This document shows positions 60,401 to 64,000 of a stretch of 64,000 bases of DNA, piece after piece. The number at the start of each line of letters is the position of its first letter. Position 1 is the stretch's first letter. The position numbers were made by a program, and so were the translations under genes. The stretch comes from Polydactylus sextarius (taxonomy: Eukaryota > Chordata > Actinopteri > Polynemidae). The notes beneath the pieces were generated by a model. It did not search any database and was not told where the DNA came from. It saw only the letters and a program-made list of their open reading frames with translations. The stretch spans positions 4,806,501-4,870,500 of the forward strand of contig CM028915.1 in the NCBI GenBank assembly GCA_016801845.1, read 5' to 3'.

Positions 60401-62227
60401 GAAAAGAAAACCAACGGAAAACAAAGCAAACGGGGAAAAAACAAAGCAACAAAAGAGAGACAGGAGTCTACGATCCTTGCCCTACCTGCTTGCACCATAG
60501 CCTGCTGCCTCTTAAAGGCATCCATGTCTCCAGGATTTGTAATGGTGCCAGCGGCAGCCCCTTGATGTCCCTGTGAAAACAACGTCTCTAGGAATTATTG
60601 AGGGGTTTCCTCTTACACAAAAAATTAACTGAATTTTAGCCCTCAGCTATAGATCATTTCATTGTAATAAGTGCTTTAAACAAGTGCCGTCTCTATCACC
60701 TGAAACTGCTGCTGAGTAGAGAAAGCTGCAGAAACATTGGGAGGAAGCTGTGTTGCTATGGCAACTGGTGTCACTGCTTGGCCATCCTTTCCAGTAACAA
60801 CCTTTACCTGAAAAAAGACACAGATTGTTCAAAGGATAAAATTAATATACAATTCCCTGGTAAATTTCATACTGGATTTAAAAACTCAGTCAGTGTAATA
60901 CCTCATCATTGATGACCTCGGACTGTTCTTCTTCTTCCTCTTCATCTTCAAGGTCCAAATCATTCTGTTTCAAGTAAGTATACAAGGGAACACAGGGCTT
61001 CTTCTTGAAAGCTAGGTAGTCCATCATATTTCCTTGTAGGTGCTGCAGAAAGAAAAGCTCTATCAGGTACTCTTTGAAGACTTCCTTTAGGCTCTCCATC
61101 TTCTTGTTGTGGTGCTCCAAGCACTGTTTTCTCAGCTGGGCAATCTCTGGAGTAGAAGGAGCAATTTCCTCTAATTTCTTGGGAGCTTGCTTTTTCACAG
61201 TGCCCATAGCCATGCTGGTGGGTGCAAGAGGATTGTTGGGGATCCCTTGGGGCGGACTGGTGAGAGATGGGCTGGATGGTGGAATGGAGGAAGGTATAGT
61301 GAAAGTTGCTGTGGCAGTGGTTCCTACTCCAGCAACAACACCCTGTGACGTCTTCTCAAATATCATAGGGCGAGCCAGCTGTCCTTGAATGATACTGCTG
61401 ATCTGTGGAGGTAGGTTGGAAGTGGTGATATGACCAGGGCTGCCCAGAGTTGGGAGAGCAGTACCAGTGGCCACAGGACTTTGAGGTCCAAGGTGATGTA
61501 TGGTTCCTCCAGTTTGTGAGTGAGGCTGAGAGAGTCGACGTTCCCTCACAGAGCCTGGAGCGCCTGCAGTGGCCAGCTGTACCTGGCCAGGTGTGGCTGG
61601 GGCAATCTGGGCCAGTGTTGTCCCATCCTGGTACACAAAGTGGCTACTTCCTTGTGGACTGCTTAAATTGATTTGCCGTACTATCATACCAGCTTCGACA
61701 AATCGTGTTGGACTCTGTCCACACACACCCAGTGCTGTTGCAGGTGCTCCTGGTCTTGTAACACCTTGCAGAGGGACCGGGCTGTGCTGGGTGGGACTTT
61801 GGGGCTGCATGGGCTGGGGCACGGGTGAGGTGACCTGAATGTAAGAGGATGGAGCATGCTCAAACCTCCACTGAGATGTAGTATGCTGGAAGCCTGGAGA
61901 TGCTGGGTTCTGGATAGGGAGTGGAGTTAGGGTGATCTGCTGGTTACCAGTCACCATCTGTCCCACATTTTGTAATGTGATGTTCATGTTCTGGCCAGTG
62001 ACTGGGCTTCGACTCATAATTATCTGATAATTTGGAGACTGAGGGGCTGAGGGGCTGGCAGCAGAAGTAAATGTTGTCACAGGAGATTGAGGATGGGTAA
62101 CTGTAGCTTGTTGTTGTGTGGCTGCCATGTTGGGCTGCTGCTGCTGCTCCTCTGCTTCAGACCCACTGACAGACTTGGACCTTTGGAGCTGTCGTTGCAT
62201 ATTCTGTGATCCACTTCCATGGTGCAT
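39108..62227 (-). CDS. ep400: E1A-binding protein p400 (EP400), complete spliced coding region
   Basis: This is the catalytic Snf2/SWR1-class ATPase scaffold of the TIP60/NuA4 complex. It acts in the nucleus in H2A.Z/H3.3 histone exchange, transcription and DNA repair (family knowledge). Fifty-three coding exons, listed separately, join without a frame break into 9450 nt, giving 3149 residues plus TAG. Visible parts: Ser/Pro/Gln-rich N region (1-775), HSA domain (about 790-884), Snf2 lobe 1 with Walker A DETGLGKT (1111-1118) and Walker B DEVQ (1214-1217), a roughly 500-residue inter-lobe insertion, lobe 2 (about 1915-2074) ending in EWCDKIGR and NSIEEKLLKNG, an acidic linker, a SANT domain (about 2376-2447), and a Gln/Ala-rich tail. 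The start MHHGSGSQN matches the family start; upstream in-frame sequence reaches a stop in exon 1 without another ATG. SRCAP and INO80 are excluded by the conserved N terminus and the SANT region. Confidence 0.97.
39746..39823 (-). CDS. ep400: ep400 coding exon 53 (residues 3020-3045)
   Basis: Encodes VAKVQQIVQQSPTVANIQHI then VSSPQQ, equivalent to VAKLPQVVQQQTPVASIQQV in EP400. 78 nt, phase 0. Confidence 0.95.
39926..40090 (-). CDS. ep400: ep400 coding exon 52 (residues 2965-3019)
   Basis: Encodes IGTQQVTVQAAQPAQQAQQK then GIKTQFFTTSLTPAQKTTGA and QQIQ. The KTQFxTT-AQK-GAQQ motif is family-specific. 165 nt, phase 0. Confidence 0.95.
40263..40414 (-). CDS. ep400: ep400 coding exon 51 (residues 2914-2964)
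   Basis: Encodes GGPVLTPSFQPMQVQQLLQM then KKQQQQQAAVQAAAQQKAGQ and ending ATVQQK. Gln/Ala-rich, corresponding to the HMQQLLKLKQQ region. Confidence 0.94.
40564..40738 (-). CDS. ep400: ep400 coding exon 50 (residues 2856-2914)
   Basis: Encodes TRVPTQGQIQAQAGQTAQVT, then KPPVVSVPAVVSSAGVTTLP and VTVAGISVAIGQAQKT, nearly identical to the vertebrate tail block. It ends one base into a codon. Confidence 0.96.
41004..41237 (-). CDS. ep400: ep400 coding exon 49 (residues 2778-2855)
   Basis: Starts ELLKMQKHKLQLQQQQQQVA, continues Ala/Gln-rich, and ends ATRPGAVLTGTTVANLQVAR then L, matching EP400 APRPGALLTGTTVANLQVARL. 78 codons, phase 0. Confidence 0.96.
41381..41517 (-). CDS. ep400: ep400 coding exon 48, site of polyglutamine region (residues 2732-2777)
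   Basis: Encodes ATGMQLQGKPQLTPAHLQML then RQQQLQHQQQQQQAASPQIK and AVGKPQ. Mammalian EP400 has a long polyGln tract at this point; here it is short, interrupted, and coded by mixed CAG/CAA. Confidence 0.96.
41602..41803 (-). CDS. ep400: ep400 coding exon 47 (residues 2665-2732)
   Basis: Encodes PAGAAGAQVVHAQQRPVTAA, then NVRAVTPVTASAVVSTTLSP and RPLVTQVTQ. The VRAVT-VTASAVV-LSPVQ pattern is family-specific. It ends one base into a codon. Confidence 0.95.
41984..42090 (-). CDS. ep400: ep400 coding exon 46 (residues 2629-2664)
   Basis: Encodes ATVGGNVIVNTVAGVPPSPF then QANKRLASPVIPNTLS, equivalent to EP400 SGNVIVNTIAGVP and NKRLASPVAP. The donor is TCT|GTGAGT. Confidence 0.95.
42171..42216 (-). 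CDS. ep400: ep400 coding exon 45, microexon (residues 2614-2629)
   Basis: 46-nt exon encoding AGAIKNATVGTTIQA, preceded by an unusually long T tract (19 T) ending TAG. It matches the AGTIKTSVTGTS stretch of EP400. The following intron is about 80 nt. Confidence 0.92.
42330..42506 (-). CDS. ep400: ep400 coding exon 44, Gln/Ala-rich tail (residues 2555-2613)
   Basis: Encodes ALAEQQKAQQLAQQQQTGAP and further Gln/Ala/Pro-rich repeats. It aligns with EP400 ALADQQKAQQ. 59 codons, phase 0. Confidence 0.94.
42990..43068 (-). CDS. ep400: ep400 coding exon 43 (residues 2528-2554)
   Basis: Encodes SGISYDKPLPPIQVASQRAE then RIAKEKK, the last strongly conserved block before the low-complexity C tail. 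Confidence 0.97.
43169..43225 (-). CDS. ep400: ep400 coding exon 42 (residues 2509-2528)
   Basis: 57-nt exon completing PLLGMNPFQKNPKHASVLAE, identical to the family sequence. It ends two bases into a codon. Confidence 0.97.
43570..43706 (-). CDS. ep400: ep400 coding exon 41 (residues 2464-2509)
   Basis: Encodes SKNSRPLRTCQIYTQDDNST then RFELMKIIASKRSPPIKPL, matching EP400 NNRPLRTSQIYAQDEN and GKRSPPIKPLLGMNPF over the junction. It ends two bases into a codon. Confidence 0.97.
43805..43852 (-). CDS. ep400: ep400 coding exon 40, likely cassette microexon (residues 2448-2463)
   Basis: 48-nt exon encoding LVYEANPKKKTKSIYK, a basic insert between REEGK and SKNSRPLR. It is in frame, phase 0 both ends, with good sites (CTTTTTCAG; AAG|GTATAA). 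In the human form I recall, REEGK joins SKNNRPLR directly, so this exon is probably optional. Confidence 0.85.
43944..44117 (-). CDS. ep400: ep400 coding exon 39, SANT domain core (residues 2390-2447)
   Basis: Encodes AVKQLLELPLNLTIVSPAHT then PNWDLVSDVVNSCSRIYRSP and KQCRNRYENVIIPREEGK. This is the SANT helix 2/3 region, with the CRNRYEN core practically invariant in EP400. 174 nt, phase 0. Confidence 0.98.
44237..44472 (-). CDS. ep400: ep400 coding exon 38, start of SANT domain (residues 2311-2389)
   Basis: Starts with a basic run (ARKKKKGHGETVIPPRSLFE), then REGKDQKKNFSLKQQAPFAK. It ends GQDNPEWLISEDWALLQ, the first helix of the SANT/Myb-like domain. Confidence 0.97.
44678..44831 (-). CDS. 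ep400: ep400 coding exon 37 (residues 2260-2311)
   Basis: Encodes LWTPPTPPQDDNDIYIDSVM then ESKLPPIYIRKEHKRLKMDP. Very strongly conserved in EP400 (LWTPPTPPQDD, LPPVYVRKERKR). It ends one base into a codon. Confidence 0.97.
44920..44964 (-). CDS. ep400: ep400 coding exon 36, microexon (residues 2245-2259)
   Basis: 45-nt exon encoding EYVFDAEDGHTEIMP, equivalent to EYVYEDVDGQTEVMP in vertebrate EP400. Phase 0, flanked by short introns. Confidence 0.95.
45061..45195 (-). CDS. ep400: ep400 coding exon 35 (residues 2200-2244)
   Basis: Encodes EQLECSKRGWELQQLQKLKE then an acidic coil and FTYTREDAYNM. The conserved TYTREDAY motif anchors it. 135 nt, phase 0. Confidence 0.95.
45360..45434 (-). CDS. 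ep400: ep400 coding exon 34 (residues 2175-2199)
   Basis: Encodes LTPIERYALHYLEYLHISDD then ETALK, matching EP400 LTPIEKYALNYLELFH. 75 nt, phase 0. Confidence 0.96.
45554..45853 (-). CDS. ep400: ep400 coding exon 33, acidic linker (residues 2075-2174)
   Basis: Starts RTIQDLFEVEAGSGEKVEEF and VVLHQEPSASEAISP, as in EP400 RTIQELFEV and EEFVVLSQEPS. It continues with an acidic/Gln-rich stretch and QIEELNAVMEQ. 100 codons, phase 0. Confidence 0.96.
45940..46051 (-). CDS. ep400: ep400 coding exon 32, end of lobe 2 (residues 2037-2074)
   Basis: Encodes RLESGNSIEEKLLKNGTKDL then IREVAAQGTDYTLAFLTQ, almost identical to EP400 SGNSIEEKLLKNGTKDLIREVAAQG. The donor is CAA|GTAAGC, phase 0. Confidence 0.97.
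46211..46407 (-). CDS. ep400: ep400 coding exon 31, Snf2 lobe 2 motifs V and VI (residues 1972-2037)
   Basis: Encodes MKKFNRNRQVFCTILTNR, then CCAAVGTVFDADTIIFYDTD, and MDARTQEWCDKIGRSKDIHI. FYDTDLNP and the CDKIGR arginine-finger region fit the family. The motif V position reads TNRCCAAVGTVF rather than the STRAGGLGINL type of Snf2 proteins. It ends two bases into a codon. Confidence 0.96.
47189..47358 (-). CDS. ep400: ep400 coding exon 30, Snf2 lobe 2 motif IV (residues 1915-1971)
   Basis: Encodes GKLEALAILLQKLRSESRRV then LIFTQMVKMLDILEAFLDYR and LTYVRLDESFTPDERQ. LIFTQM is motif IV, and RLDESFTPDERQ replaces the common RLDGST-ERQ. Confidence 0.97.
47717..47919 (-). CDS. ep400: ep400 coding exon 29, end of insertion (residues 1847-1915)
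   Basis: Encodes RLVCVVPPAVAPSPNLYAAN, then EQKSLRYRLQEASAPH and SCPDLQLMQMDS. It corresponds to FVIPPVVAAPPSL and PELRLVQFDSGKLEAL in EP400, just before lobe 2. Confidence 0.95.
48223..48512 (-). CDS. ep400: ep400 coding exon 28 (residues 1751-1847)
   Basis: Encodes EEKTQQMKERLRRLFETNER then RCSRRVLYGSDLLQACTLSS, matching the EP400 NERRC-PVYGRDLLR block. A divergent Gly/Trp/Arg stretch (WRWVGRESCLRAQRT) follows, then SVEDRLEAANSLIKR. It ends two bases into a codon. Confidence 0.94.
48650..48720 (-). CDS. ep400: ep400 coding exon 27 (residues 1727-1750)
   Basis: 71-nt exon encoding ALGVNTNATSTPTKLTTAAH then AASQ, low complexity. It is required to bring the frame to phase 0 before exon 28. 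The acceptor (TTCTTCTCAAG) is weaker than its neighbours. Confidence 0.85.
48937..49089 (-). CDS. ep400: ep400 coding exon 26, insertion (residues 1676-1727)
   Basis: Encodes GNILQIVSAPGQQIIRPQGS and a Thr/Ala/Pro-rich tail. The LQIVSAPGQ core matches vertebrate EP400. Phase 1 at both ends (153 nt), so skipping would keep the frame. Confidence 0.94.
49675..49839 (-). CDS. ep400: ep400 coding exon 25, insertion (residues 1621-1676)
   Basis: Encodes SGDVVKIAQLANIAGSQN then QPETPVTLQFQGNKFTLSPS and QLRQLTTGQPLQLQ. This conserved block is characteristic of the EP400/SRCAP insertion near the RUVBL contact. Confidence 0.97.
49840..51617 (-). other. ep400: ep400 intron 24
   Basis: Long AT-rich intron (1778 nt) with several T/A runs. 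I see no coding exon or recognisable repeat in it. Confidence 0.55.
51618..51917 (-). CDS. ep400: ep400 coding exon 24, insertion (residues 1521-1621)
   Basis: Ala/Ser/Gly/Pro-rich exon of 300 nt with a Ser run. It ends QRLVLTSQAQARLP, matching EP400 QRLVLPSQAQARLPSGE across the next junction. An open frame continues past the donor to 51451, but TA|GTAAGTGG is a good donor. Confidence 0.93.
52762..52949 (-). CDS. ep400: ep400 coding exon 23, insertion (residues 1458-1521)
   Basis: Starts RLFQPVQYGTKPEGRLAVIT, near-identical to the EP400 FQPVQYGQKPEGR block. It then runs into a Ser/Thr/Pro/Ala-rich low-complexity stretch. It ends one base into a codon. Confidence 0.95.
53089..53258 (-). CDS. 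ep400: ep400 coding exon 22, start of inter-lobe insertion (residues 1402-1458)
   Basis: Encodes VANLSIFDLINNEKTLTRYQ then TEEVVPKLKVTQQLIEEIYT. In EP400, SRCAP and INO80 this insertion docks the RUVBL1/RUVBL2 ring (family knowledge). Confidence 0.94.
53388..53574 (-). CDS. ep400: ep400 coding exon 21 (residues 1339-1401)
   Basis: Encodes GAQEALKTGHFVSVLQVLMQ then LQRVCNHPELVVPRETSSSY. LQRVCNHPEL is the Snf2 LRKxCNHP motif at the end of lobe 1. The downstream half begins the long insertion between lobes. Confidence 0.96.
53878..54014 (-). CDS. ep400: ep400 coding exon 20 (residues 1294-1339)
   Basis: Encodes MIQPFILRRSKRDVEKQLPK then KYEHILKCRLSTRQKSLYED, the conserved Snf2 protrusion segment (PFILRRxKxDVEKQLPxK). 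It ends two bases into a codon. Confidence 0.97.
54147..54321 (-). CDS. ep400: ep400 coding exon 19, Snf2 motif III (residues 1235-1293)
   Basis: Encodes SEQRILLINTPLQNTLKELW, with INTPLQN standing for the Snf2 motif III (LTGTPLQN). It then encodes TMIHFLLPGI and HKLVIRLHR. As in mammalian EP400 the usual TGT is changed. Confidence 0.96.
54515..54684 (-). CDS. ep400: ep400 coding exon 18, Snf2 motif II (residues 1179-1235)
   Basis: Encodes NSFHVCVTSYKLLMKD, then WRHLVLDEVQLIKNMTEKHW. The Walker B box is DEVQ (1214-1217), in place of DEAQ/DEAH in most Snf2 ATPases and DEMQ in mammalian EP400. It ends two bases into a codon. Confidence 0.97.
54779..54915 (-). CDS. ep400: ep400 coding exon 17, Snf2 motif Ia (residues 1133-1178)
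   Basis: Encodes GIWGPHLIVVRSSKLLSWEV then EFKRWCPGLKILLYLGNRRE, the standard Snf2 motif Ia block. It ends RRSKRM on a codon boundary. Confidence 0.97.
55001..55178 (-). CDS. ep400: ep400 coding exon 16, Snf2 ATPase motif I (residues 1074-1133)
   Basis: Encodes LREYQQIGVDWLVNLHKKHL (motif Q region) and NGILADETGLGKTVQTVAYM. The Walker A lysine is residue 1117. Most Snf2 proteins have DEMGLGKT here and EP400 usually DEAGLGKT; this copy has Thr at that position. Confidence 0.97.
55264..55454 (-). CDS. ep400: ep400 coding exon 15 (residues 1010-1073)
   Basis: Encodes a linker with AVLIDSLLSVDQYRGADKT and ARDIAEVAAATELILPKGS, matching the approach to the ATPase in EP400. The donor is TCA|GTAAGA on a codon boundary. 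Confidence 0.94.
55541..55654 (-). CDS. ep400: ep400 coding exon 14 (residues 972-1010)
   Basis: Encodes AEMPLDALMKQYAGAYVDGF then EWPQPSPHSDEDDMEELE. The PLDxLMKxYxGA pattern is the conserved segment between HSA and ATPase (post-HSA like). Confidence 0.94.
55835..55924 (-). CDS. ep400: ep400 coding exon 13 (residues 942-972)
   Basis: Acidic exon encoding VPDEESTIEEQEAMEGEAD then HKMELVDLAKD, equivalent to the EEETIEEEEANEG-HQTELSNLAKE region of EP400. Confidence 0.93.
56075..56129 (-). CDS. ep400: ep400 coding exon 12 (residues 924-942)
   Basis: Encodes EAATSTRKRKSSSSLVED. The TRKRK cluster is a plausible nuclear localisation signal and corresponds to GRKRKASISL in vertebrate EP400. Short exon, ends one base into a codon. 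Confidence 0.9.
56224..56261 (-). CDS. ep400: ep400 coding exon 11, microexon (residues 911-923)
   Basis: A 38-nt exon encoding ATGLSAGENADKE. Acceptor TTGTTACAG and donor GAA|GTAAGT are strong. It is needed to restore frame between exons 10 and 12. Its sequence is little conserved. Confidence 0.85.
56420..56498 (-). CDS. ep400: ep400 coding exon 10 (residues 885-911)
   Basis: Encodes VVEIKLQFEIYEKRLKALSL then QKASAK, a continuation of the post-HSA helix. It ends one base into a codon. Confidence 0.93.
56588..56728 (-). CDS. ep400: ep400 coding exon 9, end of HSA domain (residues 838-884)
   Basis: Encodes LVRTCARYHQEQKKSEERSK, then REINLRHIASTIAREVEFFW and SNIEQ. It is highly charged and helical, completing the HSA helix with the conserved FWSNIEQ end. 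Confidence 0.96.
56840..57025 (-). CDS. ep400: ep400 coding exon 8, start of HSA domain (residues 776-837)
   Basis: Encodes ESQVHQRISELRKEGQWS followed by RPKSHWDYLLEEMQWMAADF and AQERRWKEAAAKK, the classic HSA signature (helicase/SANT-associated). In this family HSA recruits actin and the actin-related protein BAF53. 186 nt, phase 0. Confidence 0.97.
57186..57479 (-). CDS. ep400: ep400 coding exon 7 (residues 678-775)
   Basis: Ser/Thr/Pro-rich exon (98 codons, phase 0 both ends). It encodes a disordered linker ending in SSQESSQDKQVEQAKL, which leads into the HSA domain. The SSQ-SSQD motif has a direct counterpart in vertebrate EP400. Confidence 0.93.
58019..58410 (-). CDS. ep400: ep400 coding exon 6 (residues 547-677)
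   Basis: Starts GGMPPTPQAVQIAGQ and includes the family hallmark QYDPSKGPPVQNAASLHTP. It continues as a Gln/Pro/Leu-rich segment with a short Q-run near its end. The donor is GCG|GTCAGT, on a codon boundary. Confidence 0.95.
58411..60110 (-). other. ep400: ep400 intron 5
   Basis: One of the longer introns (1700 nt). The first quarter on the minus strand remains open in the exon 5 frame, ending at 59851. The interval 59090-59340 is more CpG- and GC-rich than the rest of the intron. I see no exon with a family match. Confidence 0.6.
60111..60230 (-). CDS. ep400: ep400 coding exon 5 (residues 507-547)
   Basis: Encodes DQAKRSRIDVGRHGLIFQHP then a Gly/Pro stretch and VPLQQLMPTAQ. The basic AKRSR could be part of a nuclear localisation signal (inference). 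The donor is CAAG|GTAGGA. The reading frame stays open about 250 nt into the following intron. Confidence 0.94.
60486..60570 (-). CDS. ep400: ep400 coding exon 4 (residues 479-507)
   Basis: Encodes GHQGAAAGTITNPGDMDAFK then RQQAMVQA. The FKRQQAM core is shared with vertebrate EP400. It ends one base into a codon. Confidence 0.93.
60700..60807 (-). CDS. ep400: ep400 coding exon 3 (residues 443-478)
   Basis: Encodes VKVVTGKDGQAV then PVAIATQLPPNVSAAFS, a well-conserved EP400 segment. Phase 0 at both ends (108 nt). The codons for PVAIAT contain the 14-bp RFX-like palindrome GTTGCTATGGCAAC on the plus strand (60752-60765). Confidence 0.95.
60902..62227 (-). CDS. ep400: ep400 coding exon 2 (residues 1-442)
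   Basis: Largest exon; it carries the initiator ATG at 62227-62225, 34 nt after the acceptor. It encodes a Ser/Pro/Thr/Gln-rich, probably disordered region with the conserved island NLPPQISSIIQGQL. Near its end is a conserved helical block containing EYLIELFFLQHLQGNMMDY, followed by an acidic run and SEVINDE. It ends on a codon boundary at donor GAG|GTATTA. Confidence 0.96.
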
Positions 62228-62261
62228 TGCGTGAATTGTTGCTATGTCAAAACACAATGAT

Positions 62262-63609
62262 CTGTGAAAAACATAAAACAGAGCACACTAATAACTGATT
62301 TTAATAAATGAATATAAATAGCCCAGAAAGCATTTCCTAGCTAATCACCTAAATACTAAAAACACTAGTACGATGTTGCACATCAAAATAGATCCATCCA
62401 GTAAGTCAACATACTTAACCATTACCTATGCTTTGTTACCTCTAAGTCTATTAAGCCATTGTCTGAGATGCTCCATTTTAAATGTTTGCACTGCTCACAA
62501 TATTTCATTTTTTTCATATGTATACAACATTGCATTAAAGTAAATGATGACCATGTTGTTCCTATAAGTGACATTCCTGTCTATTTTTCAATCTAAGAAC
62601 ATCTTCTCAATTACTTTAATTACAAATAAAATATCATAGTGTGTATAACAATATCTTAAATTTCACATATTATGCCAGTATTATTTCTATATGTAAACAA
62701 TTTCTAAAAGCTAGTAACATGTAAAATTAAAAAACACACATGTACACAAACACGTTTATAAAGATTTCAGAAAAACAAAGGGCAGCTACTTTGTAGTAAT
62801 TTAATAGACTACTTACACAGCTGGTTCATGCACACATTAAGTTGTGATTATCATGTACACAAACGGTGTGTTACTAGAAAATGGAAGGGACTGTAAATAT
62901 GAAGCCTACATCATATTACAAAATATTTCGAGGTTACAATCGTACACTTGTAAACGTAACTACAACCCATCGTACACCTGTGTGCAATTAAAGTAGCATG
63001 AAACATAATAGGAATTGATGTTGTGTCAGCACACTGTTGCTTGATGCAAATAATGAGTTTGATCTAGTTTACCGCCGTAAACCAGCAAAAGCAACCTGCA
63101 GTTCAAACAAAGGTGATTCATTGATACTGATACTGTCAATGGTGATTTGTACAGTTAATGTAGGCCCGTATTAGTAAATTACAACGTTGAGAAATTATTG
63201 TAAATATTGTAAACCACCATTTACTACACCGCAATGTCAATTATGTAAATTATCTGCATAAAGCAGCATTTCATGGGTATTCGCTTAAATTTTCATTGTT
63301 TGGTACGACGTTAACGCTCCGGGGCGGAACGTAAGCAATCGCTAGCTGGCTACATGCATTACAAGGAGACATAAACACTGCAACTATCAGAATAGTTAGG
63401 TGGCCTAAGCGGTGGGTGATAAAAACAGTTACACTAAACAACAATTATGAAGCTATAAACACCTGCAACAACACTGTCTGTGCTATTTAAAAATATTACA
63501 ATGATCCTTGCTACGGGACGCGTGCTAGCTAATGATGTTAGCTTGTCAATGCTAGCAGGCCAGCTACCAATCAATAAATACATTTTATCATCAGAACGAT
63601 GTTACTTAC
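62262..63609 (-). other. ep400: ep400 intron 1
   Basis: AT-rich first intron, GT-AG. Towards the promoter (63301-63400) it carries CpG-rich sequence with a GC-box-like GGGGCGG at 63321-63327, and several GCTAGC/GTTAGC words at 63340-63560. I see no coding exon in it. Confidence 0.6.
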
Positions 63610-63760
63610 AGGGAATGGGGCGTCTGTAGTAGTTTCTTAAATCCTAAGTCATATTTACAATAAGTCACATGCTGTAACAAATGTTATTAGACGAAAAAAT
63701 AAAATATCGATATTGCTAGCGGCTAGTCAATGTTTTGGAGCTACTTTCATTCAGCAACAT
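63610..63760 (-). other. ep400: ep400 non-coding exon 1 (5'UTR), 5' end approximate
   Basis: A strong minus-strand donor (CCCT|GTAAGTAA) lies at 63610/63609, and the next good acceptor (TTTTTCACAG) opens exon 2 at 62261, giving a 1348-nt first intron. The exon has no ATG in frame with the main start. It does contain a start-stop ATG-TGA at 63670-63665 and a tiny ATG-ACT-TAG at 63652-63644. The transcription start is not visible; about 63760 is my guess from the CpG-rich and YY1-like sequence there. Confidence 0.6.
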
Positions 63761-63840
63761 GGCGACCGCGGCAACCTTTAGAGTAACCCGGATGTCGTTC
63801 TCTCTCCAGGAAGCTGTAAACGATGAAGTTACGTAAAATG
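63720..63840. promoter_or_regulatory. ep400 core promoter region with YY1-like site
   Basis: The block has several CpGs and the plus-strand sequence CAACATGGCGAC at 63755-63766. This fits the YY1 consensus around ATGGCG, which is frequent at vertebrate start sites. The ETS-like ACCCGGATGT follows at 63786. The location immediately upstream of the ep400 exon 1 donor supports a promoter role. The plus strand from the same ATG is open for 25 codons, so the promoter could be bidirectional. Confidence 0.5.
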
Positions 63841-63855
63841 GGTTGGCGGGTGCGT

Positions 63856-63930
<75 letters not shown>
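63856..63930. repeat. (TAA)n microsatellite, about 25 copies
   Basis: Uninterrupted TAA repeat of about 75 bp, ending 26 bp before an AT-rich flank. It sits roughly 100 bp upstream of the presumed ep400 start site. Confidence 0.97.
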
Positions 63931-64000
63931 TGAATGTTATATAATTTATACCATTATGCATACCTTTATTTTAGATTTTGAAATTTCATGTTGATAAATT

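Noticed and set aside
62227..62257. Upstream in-frame extension of the ep400 N terminus by ten residues
   Set aside because: It would start at TTG, not ATG; the family starts at the MHHG methionine.
63716..63961. Minus-strand ORF with a poly-Tyr run upstream of ep400
   Set aside because: The Tyr run is the (TAA)n repeat read on the opposite strand; most of it lies outside the likely transcript.
1..64000. Search for CRISPR arrays, tRNA or rRNA genes, and prokaryotic operons
   Set aside because: No spaced direct repeats, no cloverleaf with a TTCGA-type arm that I could identify, and no tandem intronless genes; the window is vertebrate nuclear DNA.

Overview
The window is animal nuclear DNA from a ray-finned fish, most likely a percomorph teleost. 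The basis is one long multi-exon gene with short GT-AG introns (many 80-180 nt), orthologous to vertebrate EP400, plus interspersed repeats of types I recall as common in percomorph genomes and dense microsatellites. There is no bacterial-style gene organisation, CRISPR array or operon.

Region 38.4-63.8 kb (minus strand) holds a complete ep400 gene, the Snf2/SWR1-class ATPase of the TIP60/NuA4 chromatin complex. I placed one non-coding first exon and 53 coding exons. Every junction keeps frame, all splice sites I read are GT-AG, and the coding length is 9450 nt (3149 residues plus stop), close to the roughly 3.1-3.2 thousand residues of vertebrate EP400. From N to C terminus the protein has a Ser/Pro/Gln-rich N region, an HSA domain, a Snf2 ATPase lobe 1, a long inter-lobe insertion, lobe 2, an acidic linker, a SANT/Myb-like domain and a Gln/Ala-rich C tail. 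The 3'UTR ends near 38.45 kb after one AATAAA.

Region 17.28-17.80 kb is a CpG-rich promoter with a clear minus-strand donor, so a second, unidentified gene probably starts there and runs leftward with large introns. At the left edge two weakly supported coding exon candidates lie on opposite strands (151-297 plus, 508-593 minus). I could not name either. Region 0.6-17.3 kb otherwise looks like intronic or intergenic DNA.

Region 17.8-38.4 kb has no convincing gene. It holds simple repeats, a decayed hAT-like non-autonomous transposon (24515-25117), several copies of old teleost interspersed repeats, and a few stretches that could be conserved regulatory elements, including an RFX X-box-like palindrome at 36258.

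I found no evidence for an undescribed multi-gene system. The most useful leads are the unusual helicase motifs in ep400 (motif V in particular), a basic 16-residue cassette exon beside the SANT domain, a possible head-to-head partner at the ep400 promoter, and the unidentified gene started from the 17.5 kb promoter.
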